From Tenebrio molitor (Eukaryota > Arthropoda > Insecta > Coleoptera > Tenebrionidae), in assembly GCF_963966145.1 (NCBI RefSeq), contig NC_091055.1, positions 2,294,001 to 2,358,000 on the forward strand: a stretch of 64,000 nucleotides of DNA, in the 5' to 3' direction. The position numbers and the translations under genes were made by a program. Of the stretch, positions 24,304 through 38,800 are shown one piece after another (the stretch's first letter is position 1; each line of letters starts with the position of its first letter). The notes under the pieces are model-generated. The model was not told where the DNA came from and did no database searches. It saw nothing but the letters and a program-made list of their open reading frames with translations.

Positions 24304-25821
24304 ATGGCTTGTTTTTGGTTGAATCAAAATGACACCCTAATTGAAATCCCAAGTTCAGAGGAAATTAATAATATTACCTATTATAAAATTGTCGTGACTG
24401 TGGGAGAGATTAAATGGCATGTCCTTCATCGCTACAGTGAATTTTTTGAGTTGCATAATCAACTAGTTACTGATCATGGAGTATCCAAAGATATTTTGCC
24501 ATCAAAGAAAGTTATAAGGAACAAATGTCCAATTTTTATAGAAAATAGAAGGAAAGGCTTAGAGGAGTACTGTCAAAAGATTTTAAATTATTTGAAACGT
24601 ACAATGCCTAGAATATTTATAGAATTTTTTAATTTCCATGTTTATGACATATTCTTTCTTCTACAAAACCTGGCTATGAAATTTTTTGTAGAAGCTGATC
24701 TTCTGCTGTCTTCAACTAGAAGTTATACCTTGACTCCACTTGAAGTATAGGTGAAAAGTTTAATTTTAATTTTTTTTAATTTATAGATTGTTTTAGTTAC
24801 ATGCTGTGAGTGAATGTTTGAAGAAACCATTTCCAACAGTTGAAAACACTGACAGCAGATATGACTTTACACATGTTGTAGATTTATATTCTCAACTAAA
24901 AACCTTAACAGTAAATGGAAATGGAAATTCATACCTTAATAGTAATATTATTCCAAATCAGTTGCCATTTGAATTAGTTTCATTCAAGGTAGATCAAAAT
25001 AGCTGATGTTTTACTTTATGTTAATCACATTTTAGGAATTGACCTCCTTGGTTTTAATAAAAGTTTCTTTGGATAAAATTACTTCTCTGGGAAATGTAAG
25101 GACTACTGTACAAAAATTATGTGTACATAACACAAATATGAGTAGTATTAGCCAAATTCTACAGTGTGATGTCTTGCATAAGTGCAATCTAGATTCTAGT
25201 CAAGTAAATATGTTTTAAATGTTTAATTGTGTATTATACATTTTATTTTAGATTTGGGTCAACGTGACAGTATTAAATCTCACTAACAACAATTTAATTG
25301 ATATAGATAAAACAATAACTTTAGTGCCTAACTTGAAAACTTTGATTCTGGATTCAAATAAAATTTCATGTATTTCAGGCCTCTCAGAATTGCCTAATTT
25401 ATCACATCTCAGTTTATCAAATAATTTAATATCAATATGTAACCAATTGCATACAAAAATTGGTAACATAACAACTTTAAACCTGTCTCAAAACAGTATT
25501 ACTTCTTTAAAGGGGTTTAGGAAATTATATTCTTTAGTAACATTAAATTTAAGTTGTAACAAAATTGACGATATAGAAGAAATTACTTACTTGGGAGATT
25601 TGCCTTGTCTAGAAAATTTAATTTTAACGGGTAACTTCGTTGCTACAACTATTGATTACAGAATTAAAGTACTGGAGCATTTTAAGGAGAGAACTAAAGA
25701 TATATGTTTAGATAATGAAAAACCAACTCAAAGTGAATTGGACAAGGTGTCTGTTTTGAGAGCTTTGAGAATTGTCAAAGAAGGAAAAGCGCCAGACCTA
25801 ACAAACAACGCGTACACATAA
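24304..25821 (+). CDS. Nischarin-like PX and leucine-rich-repeat protein
   Basis: Homologue of nischarin/IRAS, a membrane-associated scaffold: vertebrate nischarin binds phosphoinositides through its PX domain, and integrin alpha5, Rac/PAK and LKB1 elsewhere. Four exons: 24304-24744, 24797-24988, 25036-25203 and 25252-25821, introns of 52, 47 and 48 nt, 456 residues. Residues 1-115 form a PX domain, with the phosphoinositide-binding type motif HRYSEFFELHNQL and the later RRKGLEEYCQKIL. LRRs begin near 268: VLNLTNNNLIDID, LKTLILDSNKIS, LSHLSLSNNLIS, TTLNLSQNSITSL, LVTLNLSCNKI and LENLILTGNFVA. Exon 3 is only 56 codons. It lacks the long C-terminal half of vertebrate nischarin, as I recall for other insects. 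AATAAA at 26030-26035 probably ends the transcript. Confidence 0.9.
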
Positions 25822-26825
25822 CGAAAATTGTATTTTAAATTCTTCCATGTCTTTACCTTCAATGAGGTTGTATAAGTATACTGTTTTCTCTCACAGCATA
25901 ATTGACATAACTTTTGTAATGATTTTTAAATTCTGTAACAGTTTTCATTGTAAGTTATAATAATAAGTCATGAAAATTGTGTTGTTTGGAGATGTATACA
26001 TAATATTTTATAAACTATTTTATTAATACAATAAATAAAACGATTTTAATCGATAAGTAAAAATTGCACCTTTATTTTTTTGCTCAACAAAAATTTACTT
26101 TTACATAAGTGTAATTTATTAATTTAGTACCAAATAGGTGTAAAATACCACATAATCTGACCGTTCTGTTGAAATTATTGTACATGCTTCTGATAGAATT
26201 AGTTTTTCAGTCGGCAGAGTTTAAATTGTGGAAATATCGTATTCGTTTTTGACACTTTCGTAACATTTAATGTATCATTTTACTGTTAATATTACGAAAA
26301 GTAAAAACTTTCGTCTGGTTCGGCATCAAAAGCCAATTTGTAAAATTTCGAATGTTAGGGAATTTGACGCGTTCGAGTTGGTAGCAGTTTGACGTTTACA
26401 GAGATAATCTGTGACGCCATTGTTGCGCCCTTTGCCAGTATTGTTTTTGTTTCGAAGTAAATGCGCTTTTTAAATTTTAAAAAGAAAAAGTTTCGCAAAT
26501 CGAACATTTCACACTTAAACAAGTTTAGTAGAGTGCGACGAAAGCAGTGCTGATTTTTTGCTAAACGAATCGTGGGTTTGGGAATTAACGAGACACCTCG
26601 GATTGATTTGAGAGGAAGTGGTTTATAGTAGTAAACACGATAACTATGAAGTTTTGGAGATATTGGACGTTACAACTAAAACAGTTTTCATTTGTGTTCA
26701 GTTAGTGGGTTAGTCATGTATGACTACTCGGCATTGCCTGTAAATAATTTTTCAATTGTGGTTAGAAACTTAGTAATGCAGAAGTTATGTTTTCCATCTG
26801 GGGCATTTGATGGTGGTAACTTGAG
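25822..26825. other. Nischarin 3' UTR and PI3K-subunit promoter/5' UTR
   Basis: The nischarin 3' UTR probably ends near 26.05 kb. The stretch from about 26.4 to 26.82 kb should hold the promoter and 5' UTR of the next gene; several short upstream ATG frames occur there. A stop in frame (TAA at 26817) lies just before the next CDS. Confidence 0.5.
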
Positions 26826-29800
26826 ATGGGGGACTATGCATTGTACAAGGCTTTACAGTCATTCACTCCCCCTTCAAGTGATGTGACTGCGCTAGAATTT
26901 CAGAAGGATGATGTGTTTGAAATTTCTGTGCAAAGCCCCTTTAGTACTAGTGAATTTCAAAAACCGGGATGGCTGTACGCGTATAACAGAAGGACGAGAT
27001 CCGAGGGATACGTACCTGGTAAGGTTTAGGTTAAGGGCATTTTTTGAATTGAGGTTATAGGCAACCAAATATACACGAAGCTCTGTGTTCCACGTGCAAT
27101 ATGCAACTTCCTTTACTTGCATCGTTTCTCAAACTTGACAAAACTGTTTCTCCTAATTATTGCATTTAAAAATAAATTGACTTTATAACATCAGGAATAT
27201 ATTTATTTCCAGTGGAATGCGTCAAGCTGCTCGGCTCTGAAGTAAATTATACAGTTCATCATCCGTCAGCATTAGGAGTGGCTGTTTCAGATACAGGTGA
27301 TTATTTTTTGTTTAACTAATTCTCAAGCACATAACAATTCTAAATAAACGAATAAACACGAGTAGGGCGGCCTGATGAATAATTTATTTAATGTAAACTA
27401 GAAATTATCTTCTTTGTAGTACTTCAACTTATCACCAGTGAACGCCCACAATAAATATCACTAAATATTGACATTTTTATTATCATTTTATGTGTTGAAT
27501 TTGGAATGATCAGTGCTAATTAAACTCATGCTGTCAAGACCGCAAATATTACCTTACACATATTAACCACAGTGTTTCACACAATCTCTATGTAATTACT
27601 AGCTCCATTATTAAATATTTCAGCAAATTTAATTACAACAGCTAACATAATTATCTGTACTAATTGCAGTCTATTATTATTAAACAGGAAAAATTAGTCA
27701 CGAATTTTGTTAACAGCGTTATCTCATTCAGTAGCAAAGATAATAGAAATAGCATTTTGGATGGTGTTAAATTTATCGTGGTAACACGTGTTAACGTTTC
27801 CTTTCCTCCATTTCGTTCACTGTAGTCGGGCGGTTTAAATGGATTTAAGTAGGAAAATTTCCAATCTTATGTTTATAAAGTGAAATAACCCCGTACAAAT
27901 GATAAAATATAGTAAGTTATAAAGATAAGTATATCCTCTAATATTACCTACCTTATTACAGTCTGCCCAGTGATGTGGAAAAATGCTTTTAAACTAATTA
28001 AACACTGCAAAACACAACGAAATTAATATTTGCCGTGGATTATGTTTTAAAATAATTTATTGTTGCCAGCAGGTCTGACAGACATTAACTAACTACTCAC
28101 AGAGCGGTGATAGCACCGGCGGCCGTCTTTTTTGCAGCAATTAGATATAAAAAATTCCTTTGTTACGAAGTACGCCTCTAATACCGAAATCGAGATTTTT
28201 CAAATTATGTGTACTACTCCGACCTCAAATTTGCGGTTTGTCAATTGTACAATTTTAAATAAACGTTTAACGCTACTGTATTTGTTTTGAAAGTGGATTT
28301 CCGTTAAGTAGCTGCGGTCTCGAGATGAATATTCAGATGCACATACAGTTAACAATAAAATAAATAACATCGTGGACGCTATTTTACGCGCGCATGAAAA
28401 TCGTCACGGCCCCACGACTCAAATTTCTCAAAATACGTTCCCACTAAATGTCCTAGGCGACCATAAAAATTCATAACATCAGGTAGAACTGTCCCCTCGT
28501 ATTTATTTATTTACTTGCGAACAAGCTCATAAATTAAATTAACCACACTTCCTGCCCACAACCACAACAGTAATTATTAATAAGGGAAAAGTAGCGCTTT
28601 CAAAGGTCGAAAAGGTATATGGTTTATTAAGCCTTGTGTTGTTTTCAGATTCAAAGGGAAAGACAGAAACGCAACACGACGTCGCTAGTACTTTCTTCGT
28701 AAAACCGATTTTGTGTGTACATTGTAAGTTTTTTTTTTGTTTTTTTTTTAATTCCTATAATTTTTCTTAACTTGCGAACTTTTTGACGAGTTGATTTCTT
28801 GGTCCTGTGATGTGTATAATTGTTTATTTGGAGTATATAGTGTTTCATACTGTGTACGTAGAGATCTGTAGCACTGTTTTATTTTATAGTTTTTCAATAT
28901 ACAGATATATTCTTTATCTATCAACTGTCAGGCTGTATCATTCTTTTATGAGTTGTAATAGACGATTACAATCGATTAATTTTTTTGTCCTAAATTTGTT
29001 ATCTGCCAGTAGTCTAAAGTTTAATTTTTGATGCTTGCTGATGTGTCACGTTTCCAGTTGTAATTATTAATTAACTCACGGAAATTTTATTTAAATTCCT
29101 CACCGTCAATCCACACTTAATTGCAAGAAATGATTGATTAGGGTTATTGGAATTATGAAATTTTTCCAGCTGATGATTTTTTTTTCTCTGTAGTGGAACT
29201 ATCTTAGTTATCTCTTGACACTTCGTTATCTGTGTAGTTATTGATGTGTTCGAGAATATCAATGTTGTCACTGAAATTAATGTTTGAAAATTTTCACCGT
29301 GTGTTTCGTCGTCCGTCCATTTTGTGATCGAATTAGTCGTGTTTAGGTAAACGTTAGACATGTGTCTGTACGTATGTATATGTATGTGTATAATTGAATG
29401 GTCAGAAGTTTTCAAAATTACACTTGAATTTTCAAGGTAAACTTTTGAATTTCTCATCACTCGTAGTAGCGTGTATTTGCATATTTATGGAGGTCACACC
29501 TAATGTAAATTACATTTTAAGCTTATATAAAATAGTTGGTAGTTGCAGGTTTTCAACACTTCGTGTATCTGAAATGTATCAATCTAGCATTGTTTTATTG
29601 TTAAAGGTAAAGACTACATTTGGGGACAGGGACGCGTTGGTGTAAAATGCAACGGTGAGTAACACCTTCAAATTTCGCGCAATATGGAACGAGTCGATGC
29701 GGAAGAATATAACCCCATTGAAGATACGATCGCGAGGTTGCCACGTTCGCGAGTTGGAATAGTTTGAAAATTTCGATTTGCGTCCGTTCGATATCGTCAT

Positions 29801-32800
29801 TTTGAGATCGGTTGGGTAATTAGCGTCGAAAATTCGGGGTTATCTCGTCCGATATTGAATGGGGTGATGGATTGGAAGTTTGGCATCGCTGTTGTCAGAG
29901 CAACCGCGTGCGTATCAAGGTCACACCTCACACCATTCCGCGATGGTGATCGGTCGCGTTTTGCGTTCGATTTTTGTGCGTTTTTCGCAAACGTGAAGTA
30001 TCGCCCGTTCGAATTTTGAGTAGTTTCGTTGTCGATATTTTTGGAATTGGGCATGTTAGAATTCGGAACAGCTGCTCGAGCCGGCTTGTCGGTTTTTTGC
30101 GCGGGTAGCGGGGCGTACTGTTGGGTCTCCGTTGCGTTTGCGCCGCGTCGGCGCAAGCGTGTTTCGTAAATGGTTCGGATTGGAATTGAACTGGCCAGTT
30201 TCGTACAAGCTGTTGTGTGTTGATGTTGACGATAGTTGCGATATAAGTCGCAGACGGTGGTAACATGACAAGATGAGCGTTTCCGAACGCGATTCCCAGG
30301 AGGCCAGCGCAACCGGCGACTCCGGGAGCAGTAAAATGTACCGGCGCCTGAAGGTGCCGGACTGCAAGCACTCCGCACTTCTGCCGCTGGTCAACATCGA
30401 CAAAGAGAATTACATGTTGCGAGGGGTCAGCCGTCCCGGCTCCTCCGAAGTCGATCTCGACAGCTTCATGGTGTGCGAGATAAATAGCACGTTGAGTCCG
30501 CTGAACGCGATGGCCGTGCCCAAGGAGTCCGCCGCCGAAGTCGACGGCACCGGCTTTTGCGCCCGCATCGTCTCGTTCCATCCCCTGATGTGCTCCTGCG
30601 AGATGTCCTGCTGCTGCATGTGCGGTTCCTTCTGTTCTTCAGATTGTTTCGCGTGTTTCCACGAGATGTGCGCCCGCTTCGCAGCCAAGCACGTATGTCT
30701 TAAGAACGAGGAGACGTCGCCGCCGACCACCTTCGACCACGACAAGGTAAGTCGAATCCCAGGTACCAACATCACCAGGTCGAGACACCTAGATCGAGGC
30801 GAAAACAGCTGACGACCAGGCTGCCGGCCGGAACAAAGGCGAATCGGCCTCCATAAAATCGATAATCGTGCACGGGATCGCTTCTTCGCAACCGTTGAAG
30901 TCTCTTCATCGTACCCCAAATACTCCTACACCCACCATTTGACCCCTCTTCGGATGTCCGACCTTGAATGTGACACACCGAAGTAACCTCGTTCTCTACC
31001 GATGTCGATCCCCCAGGTCCGACTGAAGAGTTTCGCTTCCGCGTCCTCGGTGCGATCCTAAAACCATCAAAGAGTTCGTTCTGGACGTATGAAAAGTCGC
31101 GAGTTTAACGGAGTCAATGTTGCCTTATGTAAATCGCACTCTTTTGCATATATCCTCACGTGTTATTCTGCGTTGTTTCATCAAAGACATGCTGATTCTA
31201 AACTTTTATTTCCTTCCACCACCATTTCCTATTCCTTCACCTGCATATCTACACACGTACCTATCTACCTACCTACTCGTACCTACCCACCCACCTACCT
31301 CACTTCCAAACGGCGACGACGAGAAAGAGCGAGAGAACGACGGGGGGGGCTTCGAAATTAATTAACCGCTTTATCTTACGAAAAAGCCTGAATTTGGCAG
31401 GTTTCAAATACCATTTCTAGTGATTCCCATTAATGTTTCGCCGATTAATTATAACAATGTAAGTAATTTAGCGCACACTTTGAGGCCCGGAGCACGCACA
31501 GATTCAAGGATGATAGAAGGAAGAAAATGCGTACGCACAAGAACGGTTTGCGTAACCTCGTCTCTATCTATCCATCTAACTATGCATCTATCTATCTACC
31601 TACCTCGGAGTAATTCAGTTTCGGCATCGATATCTTTTTTGAGGTCGTAAATATATTATGGAAGGGTGAGCCCCGGAGTGATCTCCAGGCGAATAATTAA
31701 ACCGGCTGATATTTTTAAAGCAACGCGTACCGATGACAAGGTCTGTAATTTTATTGCTTCAAACAAAAAATAAAAGAGAGGAAGTCATAACTGCTTGGAT
31801 ATGTCAACGAAAGAACTGAACGTAAAAGTTGCCAAGAAAAAAATCATTACGGTACACATGTAGGCAGTGACGTATTTTGGTCAGTTGCTAATCGTAAATC
31901 ACCACCAACAATTTGATTACATTGAATTTCTGTTTATGATCGTAATGAAATGTCGTTATCAAAATGAAAGGTCTGATCATTTTTCAACTAGTTCTTACCT
32001 GGAAGCGGCCGCATTCTTCATATTGTTCAACCTTTGGAACCCTTCCTAGAGGTAGTGCAGGGTCACCGTTTTGATGTATACGAGAAGTTCAGACTAGAGG
32101 TCAGAAGAAGAATTGAATATTTTTAAATTGAATTAATTAATGTTGTTGCAACATTAGATACAGAATTTATCGGTTGACCCTCAAGTTTTTTTTTCCTTGT
32201 GCCCGTTAAACGGTTTCAACTATTTTACCAGACGGTAGGAAGTTAATTCGAACTCAATCTTGAGTTTTTCTTCCATCGTCCGAAAGAAACCACTGACAGG
32301 TTATAGATAGTTCGGTAACGTTAATTAAATGTTAATCGAGTGATCGAAAATGTACGAATATTTTCTCGGCGGCGCCGTCCGACTTTTCAAGCGAGTTTCT
32401 CTTCATGTTTAAATTATTTTATGATTATGCGTGATAATATTAAACTATTTCGCAATTGTCGTCACGTTAAAAAAGCATCGATCGGACTTTTGTCTCGTAA
32501 CACGCGCAAATCCGTAACGTCCGCGACGTATTTTCACGTACATTTTCGGGTAGTCAGGTTAAATAATTTTGTCATAAATGACACGGTCAATTTACATATT
32601 AATGACCCTTCACTTCTGGCTCCGTTAAAGTGTTTTTCCAGGCGACTGTTCAATTAACGTTTTCCATCGATTTTTCGTCCAAATTTATCGGCATTTTCCC
32701 TTTCAAACATTTTCCAGATCAAAGAGTACGTTACGTAATTCCAATCAGAATCAAAGTCGCTTCGATTTATTTTTAACCGGTATTAGTATAGTGGACGTCC

Positions 32801-35800
32801 GATTTTCGTTGTAAAAAGTCGCTTTTACAAAGTCCGCAACATTGTGATCGTACTTGTTTAATTACATAGTTCTATCTCGTCTCTGAAATCTGACCTACTG
32901 CCAAATATTTGCATCAGACTCGGTGTATTTCGCATTTCCAAAATAAAAAGCTTATTTATTGGGTCGTTGCAGCCGTTTAAGAAAAAGATCATTTGTCAGT
33001 GGCGGATTTGTAACGAGATAACTAACCCGTCAGAGATATATCATTACTCACCGCACACTTTTACAAGATGAAGTCTGTCATCATCGATGGTTTTAATTTT
33101 ATCAGAAGATTTATTGTATCAAGAGATATTGGTTCGATCACTTTGGGTAGTAAAGAGATTTTTTTTAGAATGGAAAAATTGAAGTACAAAAGATGTTGGA
33201 CGTGATACGCATCACGATAAAGTCCGTAGTATATGTAAGATTAATATTTAAATAAAATGTTATCAGTTGAACTAAATATGCTGACGATCCTTTTTTTTTA
33301 TCGCGCATCGTGTCAAATCCGTACGTACATCGCACCACACTTCACTTGAGTACGTTTTCCCGATTCCCGCACCGTCCAGTGGGATAATATGTAAAGGGGC
33401 CCACAGACACAGGGGGAAGGATGTACGTACGTACGTTACGTTATGTTATGTTACGTGAAGACCGGCTACGCTCGCGACAAATCAAAACTGTACATCACGT
33501 TACATTCAACAAATATTTACGTTTCAGCAGTGCCGTCCACCTATATTAATTACCAGAAGGACCTTGTTGCAAAAATCATAATTTTCGCTTTTCGAAAACC
33601 CACACCCGTCCCCGTACGTCCGTGGACCCCTCTATTTGACGTTATGTAATCCAAGTATTTGTAGAACGTGTCATGTTAGGAAGAAAGGTTGGACCGGTAT
33701 TTTTGGAACATATAATTTTTGATATTTTTTAATAACGCTTCCTTCCACATGTCAAACGTTATCCTTGGTTTTTGGCACAATCAGGAGGAAAAAATGGGAC
33801 GTACGGAAAGCCTGAATATTTTTTTTTATTTTGTTTAAACCAGAAAATTCTATTAATACAATTGGAATCTGATGATCGGACCGCCATATTTTTAGAAAGT
33901 ATGTTTCATTTTTGTAACGTTCAAAAATCCTCGAGGCATTAATTTATGCACAATATTCTTTTTGTGACAGGTTAATCGTTCGGAAAGGAACATGCAACCC
34001 TAATTAATTATCGAATTTGAAAATATCGTTCGAAGAAAAATTACACAGGAACGTCACGAATTCAATATATCAATATTTGTAGAACGATATGTTACAGCGG
34101 TATTAATTGTATGTGTAACGCATTAAACATTAAAGTAACGAAAAGGTTATCCTGTTTGTGAAGAACCGACGGCAGTTGCTTTAGCTAATGGAGCTGTATT
34201 GGAAAATAAATTGAATCACAATGTGTAATGTAAATAATAACGCAAACAGAAGAAAAAACGCTTATCAAATTTAGACATTATTGTTTTATTGGTGAACGCT
34301 TCACTTCCCACAAACTAGATAGCTTTTCTACAAATTCAATTTTAAATAATCCGAATCGGAATCAAAACATACCACACAATAGACTCGGTGGTGCAAGCGA
34401 TGTTTAAATGAAGTACATTATCATGTAGATAAGATAAAAGTAACCGTAATGATCTAATTTGTGGTAAAAAAAAAGTTTACTTTGGTAATAGTGTTTGTTT
34501 AATTGTTGGAGATTTACTTTATTAGCGAGGAATCTCACGGACGTCCGATCTCTCGTTCGACAATGCCCTTTTGGGAGTAATTTCTAAATTTAGATCGTAT
34601 CGACGATCCAGTCGTAAACGTATTAAGATAAAGGGGATTACTATCAGATATTACGGATGAGTCTCAAGAAAGATAGGTAAATCGAACGGCTCTCATGTTT
34701 ATTTAGAAACTCGTCTAGTACAAGTTCCAAGCTTTGGAATTTAATGTGTCGACCGTGTACGAGACAAATCGATGATCAAAATGCATATTATCTCGTCGGA
34801 AGCCACGAACTGGTTCGTTTTTGTGAAATTGCCACTCGCTTCTCTAGTAAAATTTAAACTGAACACGATTCGAGAAAAGAATTCTCACAGAATTATGCAA
34901 GTCCGAGACGGACCATTTGAATTTCATAAAAATCGCATCTTCCGTTATCAGTAACTGTAGATGTAGATTCTCCCGCTTTTCTGTGCCAGACAACGATCTC
35001 AAAAATGACACAGTCAATTTCGAATTGATTTGGTCGATTACGTAAATTAGAGAAAGTGGAAATATGAAAATTCACGTGTAAAGCGGCGATTTTGTTATTT
35101 TTAGATTGTGCGTAAACGTATTTTAATTTTAATTCGATTATTCTAGTTTTGTAACGGCCGTAAACGTTTCAGTTTGTCTAGTTTGTGACAGTTATTTGTA
35201 AATATTGAGCGCGGCCGAGATTTATTCAAATCATAATTAAACCTCATTGTAACTGTAATGTTTTAAATCTATCTAATTTATTAGATAGATCGTTTTTTAA
35301 TAAGCAAATTTAAAAATGACTCACAAAATTTCTACTTTTGCTACATTTTTAATTGGATGCGGTTCATTTAACAAACATAAAAGTCTTTATCAATGTTTCA
35401 ATGACCACACTATACGTATTTTATTTGTTTTCAATTAAACATCCACTTTACGGTTTATTGTAGACGTGAATCGTTATTGTTTGTTGCGAGAAAAAAATTA
35501 AATCAATATTTCTAAAATTCTCTGGCGATTATTTTATCGAACGAGTCGTGATAAAAAAATTGTCTGAAACCGAAACGAAAAGGTAAGAGAAACATGTTTT
35601 ACTAATTTGACAGTCAAAAACCAGCTGTACTGAATCCAAGGTCGTTTTTGCGCATTGACAAGAATAAAAATTAGTCTTATCGCTTCTTCGAGCAACTATT
35701 TTATACCTGAGCGCTTGAGATATTACCGTGGAATTTTTTCATCGCGATCGCTTCCCCCCTTTCGTTTTTATTTTGACATCGAGCGATCGCAGAAATTTTC

Positions 35801-38800
35801 CTGCGACAAATCCGGGAGTCGGTCCTTCGCCCCTTATCGATGATCGAATCCAAAATTCCAACGACAGTTCTCGTCGAAACGCCAAATTAGGAAAAAAATG
35901 ATTTATGACGGCGGACGAAATTCGAAAAAATTATGTGTGCCGCCGTTCGAAAGGAAAGAGAGGGAGATAAGCTCTCACAAAAGCCGGGATCGCATAAAAG
36001 CTCTCCCGGAACACCCGGAGGCATCCCCCATCGTAAACATTTTTGTGTAAATTTTTCTATGCATAATCAATTATATTCAATCCAGATTCTGAATGTAATA
36101 AATTTTTTATTCAAAATAGTATTGTAATTTTGACATTGACATTTAGATGAAACACGACTTTAAAAAATAGGCATCGGCAAAAAAAAATTTCCCCAAAAGA
36201 AATTGACCGGTTTAAATGCAATTCCAGTCAATTCTGTCCGACAAACGATCCGATTCTGTTCCAGAAATTTTACGATGTCTGATTCTACCAAACACGAACG
36301 ATACGACATTTTGATGCTTTTTTTATGTTAATTAAGTCGAACTAATTAATTTTTAGCTCAAACGAAATGTCTAATTATTAGGATTTATTTTGTGTTTTTT
36401 TTTTCTTTTTTTGAAAACCTATTAAACTTTAATTGTGTTTGTGTTTTATTATTTTTCAAACATATTTCGCCTTATTTTTGCTGCAATAGTGGTCGTCCCT
36501 GTTGTTCGGCTCTCGAGAAAATGACGACACGTGTGTTTCGGATCTATGTCATGACAAGTATGTTCGTGGATGCAACAAGAAATGCATTAATTTTTTTTTT
36601 TCAAATTTGTATATCGCACATTATGATAATGGTAATAATGCGATTGACATTGACATTTAGAAGCCAGTTACATATTCATATGTTATGACATCCTCATTCT
36701 AATAAATTTGGTTACGAAAAATACATCTGAAATGCGAAAAACTGTATCGTTGTCTGATGCAACATCAGAATGCTCGATTGTTGTGCAATCGCTTAGAAAA
36801 ACGTATGTAAATTCATTCATTTTAGTAGAATATTCCACAAAGTGCGTGAAGTGTCTTTGACATCGAATTATGGCAAGTCGTTAGAATTTTCATCGTGTAG
36901 AGAACGACAATTACAGAAATAAATCTGATTCGATTGCTCGAACGTAAATAACACTGACTGGTGATTTTTGAAAGTTGCAGTTTCATCCCTTTCCAGGTTT
37001 GTTTGTCGTTTTTCGGTATTCGCGAACGACCATGTCAACCGAAACGATCGCGTCAACAATGATTGTTGATACAATAAAGCGCGTCGTCTTCTTAATTAAT
37101 TGAACCGGCCGGCTCTAATTAAAAACTTTATTTATTTACCCAATTCAATTAACCATTCGAGTCCGACATGTCAACGTATTTTCTTAATTCCGGTCGGCGT
37201 TTCGAAAAATCGCCAGATCGGTTACCAACCGACGCGAAACGATGTTTTAAACATTTTACGATTTTAGTTTTTATTGTCGCAAATACCTACCTTTTATGCG
37301 CGCAAAATGACGAAAATCCGTCGTCGACCCGGTCGAAAAGCCCGGCGACCATCGCGTTAACGTGCGGGTTAAGGGCGTGCCTGACTGCAGTAAAAAACGC
37401 GCAATAAATTAAAAAATGTGTGTAGAACGAATTGCATGACGCACGTGTGCCTCCGAAAATTTGTCAAAAATTAACGAAGCATAATTAATGCGCGCTGTCA
37501 CCGTCGCCCCGCCGCCATAATAACATTTTTTTAATCCAACATGGCGTCGACGCCGATGACGGAACAACACGATTCGGTATTGACAGTGAACTGATCGAAG
37601 TAATTCGAGATCAGCTCGTGTAAAATTTCTAATTAAAAAGGGGGCCGCGCGCGGTGTCATCTATTATTTATATAAAATATGAAATCTGTCGCCGGCGATA
37701 TGTATGCACTTCTTTGACGTTAATTCGTTCGTTCCTCACCGGCGGTGATTTCTAAATCGGACGGGTCATACACGTGGAGATCGTCTAGTTTTTTTTTTTT
37801 TTTTCGAATTGGACAGTTCGACAGTCGTCGAATATGATGGTTTTTTTGGAGTTTATTTCGCGAAAGAGATGCGTGGAACACGGGTGTGATGCGTGTTTCG
37901 TTTCCGGACGAGGGTGGACCGCGCGCGTCGGCCGCCGGCGGTCACTTCGCCTGACGCGAAGACGGACGGCGCGCTTCCGTCGGACGTCGGCGACCACCTG
38001 GAGGACCGACCGAGCGACTCTCTTTTCGACATCACGAACGTGGGGTCAACCAGACCTGCCACGGGCTAGCCGGCCGTTACGCTACACTCCGGCGTGACCT
38101 ATATGAGTTGACGACGTGCCGTCAAGGTTGCCAGCTCTGTGCGGCGTTGCCGGCGTGCCGTCGTCAGGCCGGTTGCCACATACAGCACCAGGACGCACGT
38201 GTTCGAAGCTCCCGAGCCCACCCCTCGCCGACGTCCAGGCCCGGAACCTGGACCGAAATTCTTATAGGGCCTCCGGAGGAATACGCGCCGGGTCCAGTGT
38301 TCGTATCTTCGACGACGACTCCCGGAAGATCGTGCGTAATTGGTCGGTGCCGTAACAATTTCCGGGTCGACGGAGAGCCTACCCCAACGTTTCGTGCGTC
38401 GCGAGGTGTCGCGGAGAGTCTTCGGCGACGGAGAAGGTGTCGTCGCGATCCGGAGGAAAGTGCGGCGTGGTCGAAATAACAATTAACGTCGAGCTTTGTA
38501 TAACGTCATTTATATACATAGCCGAGAGGCTGGTCGATTTGTTTTATGAATTTCAACCTTATTATCGCGGGTCACGCGATTACATTATTATACACACGGC
38601 GATTTTTAATTGCCGGTCTTATTTCTAATCGGCGAGGGTGCTGATACGGTCGACGAATAAATAAATAAACGCTACCGGTATCGAGATAAGTCCGGTTTAC
38701 GTGCGTTCAGAAAATGCAGGAAGCGCTCCAGCTTCGCCATCTAGCACTCGGTGCCCGAGCCTAGATCGTTATAAATCTGGTGTAAATTTAAACCAAGGTC

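Noticed and set aside
29797..30919. Minus-strand ORFs of 115-217 codons
   Set aside because: Antisense to the alternative PI3K exon and exon 5, whose plus-strand frame has the better codon bias and fits splicing.
35267..35290. 24-nt palindrome ATCTATCTAA/TTAGATAGAT
   Set aside because: Short and AT-rich; chance or simple-sequence origin is likely in an 8.9-kb intron.
38099..38482. ORFs of 123-127 codons on both strands in the CpG island
   Set aside because: Open in nearly all frames because of high GC; no splice context or recognisable domain.
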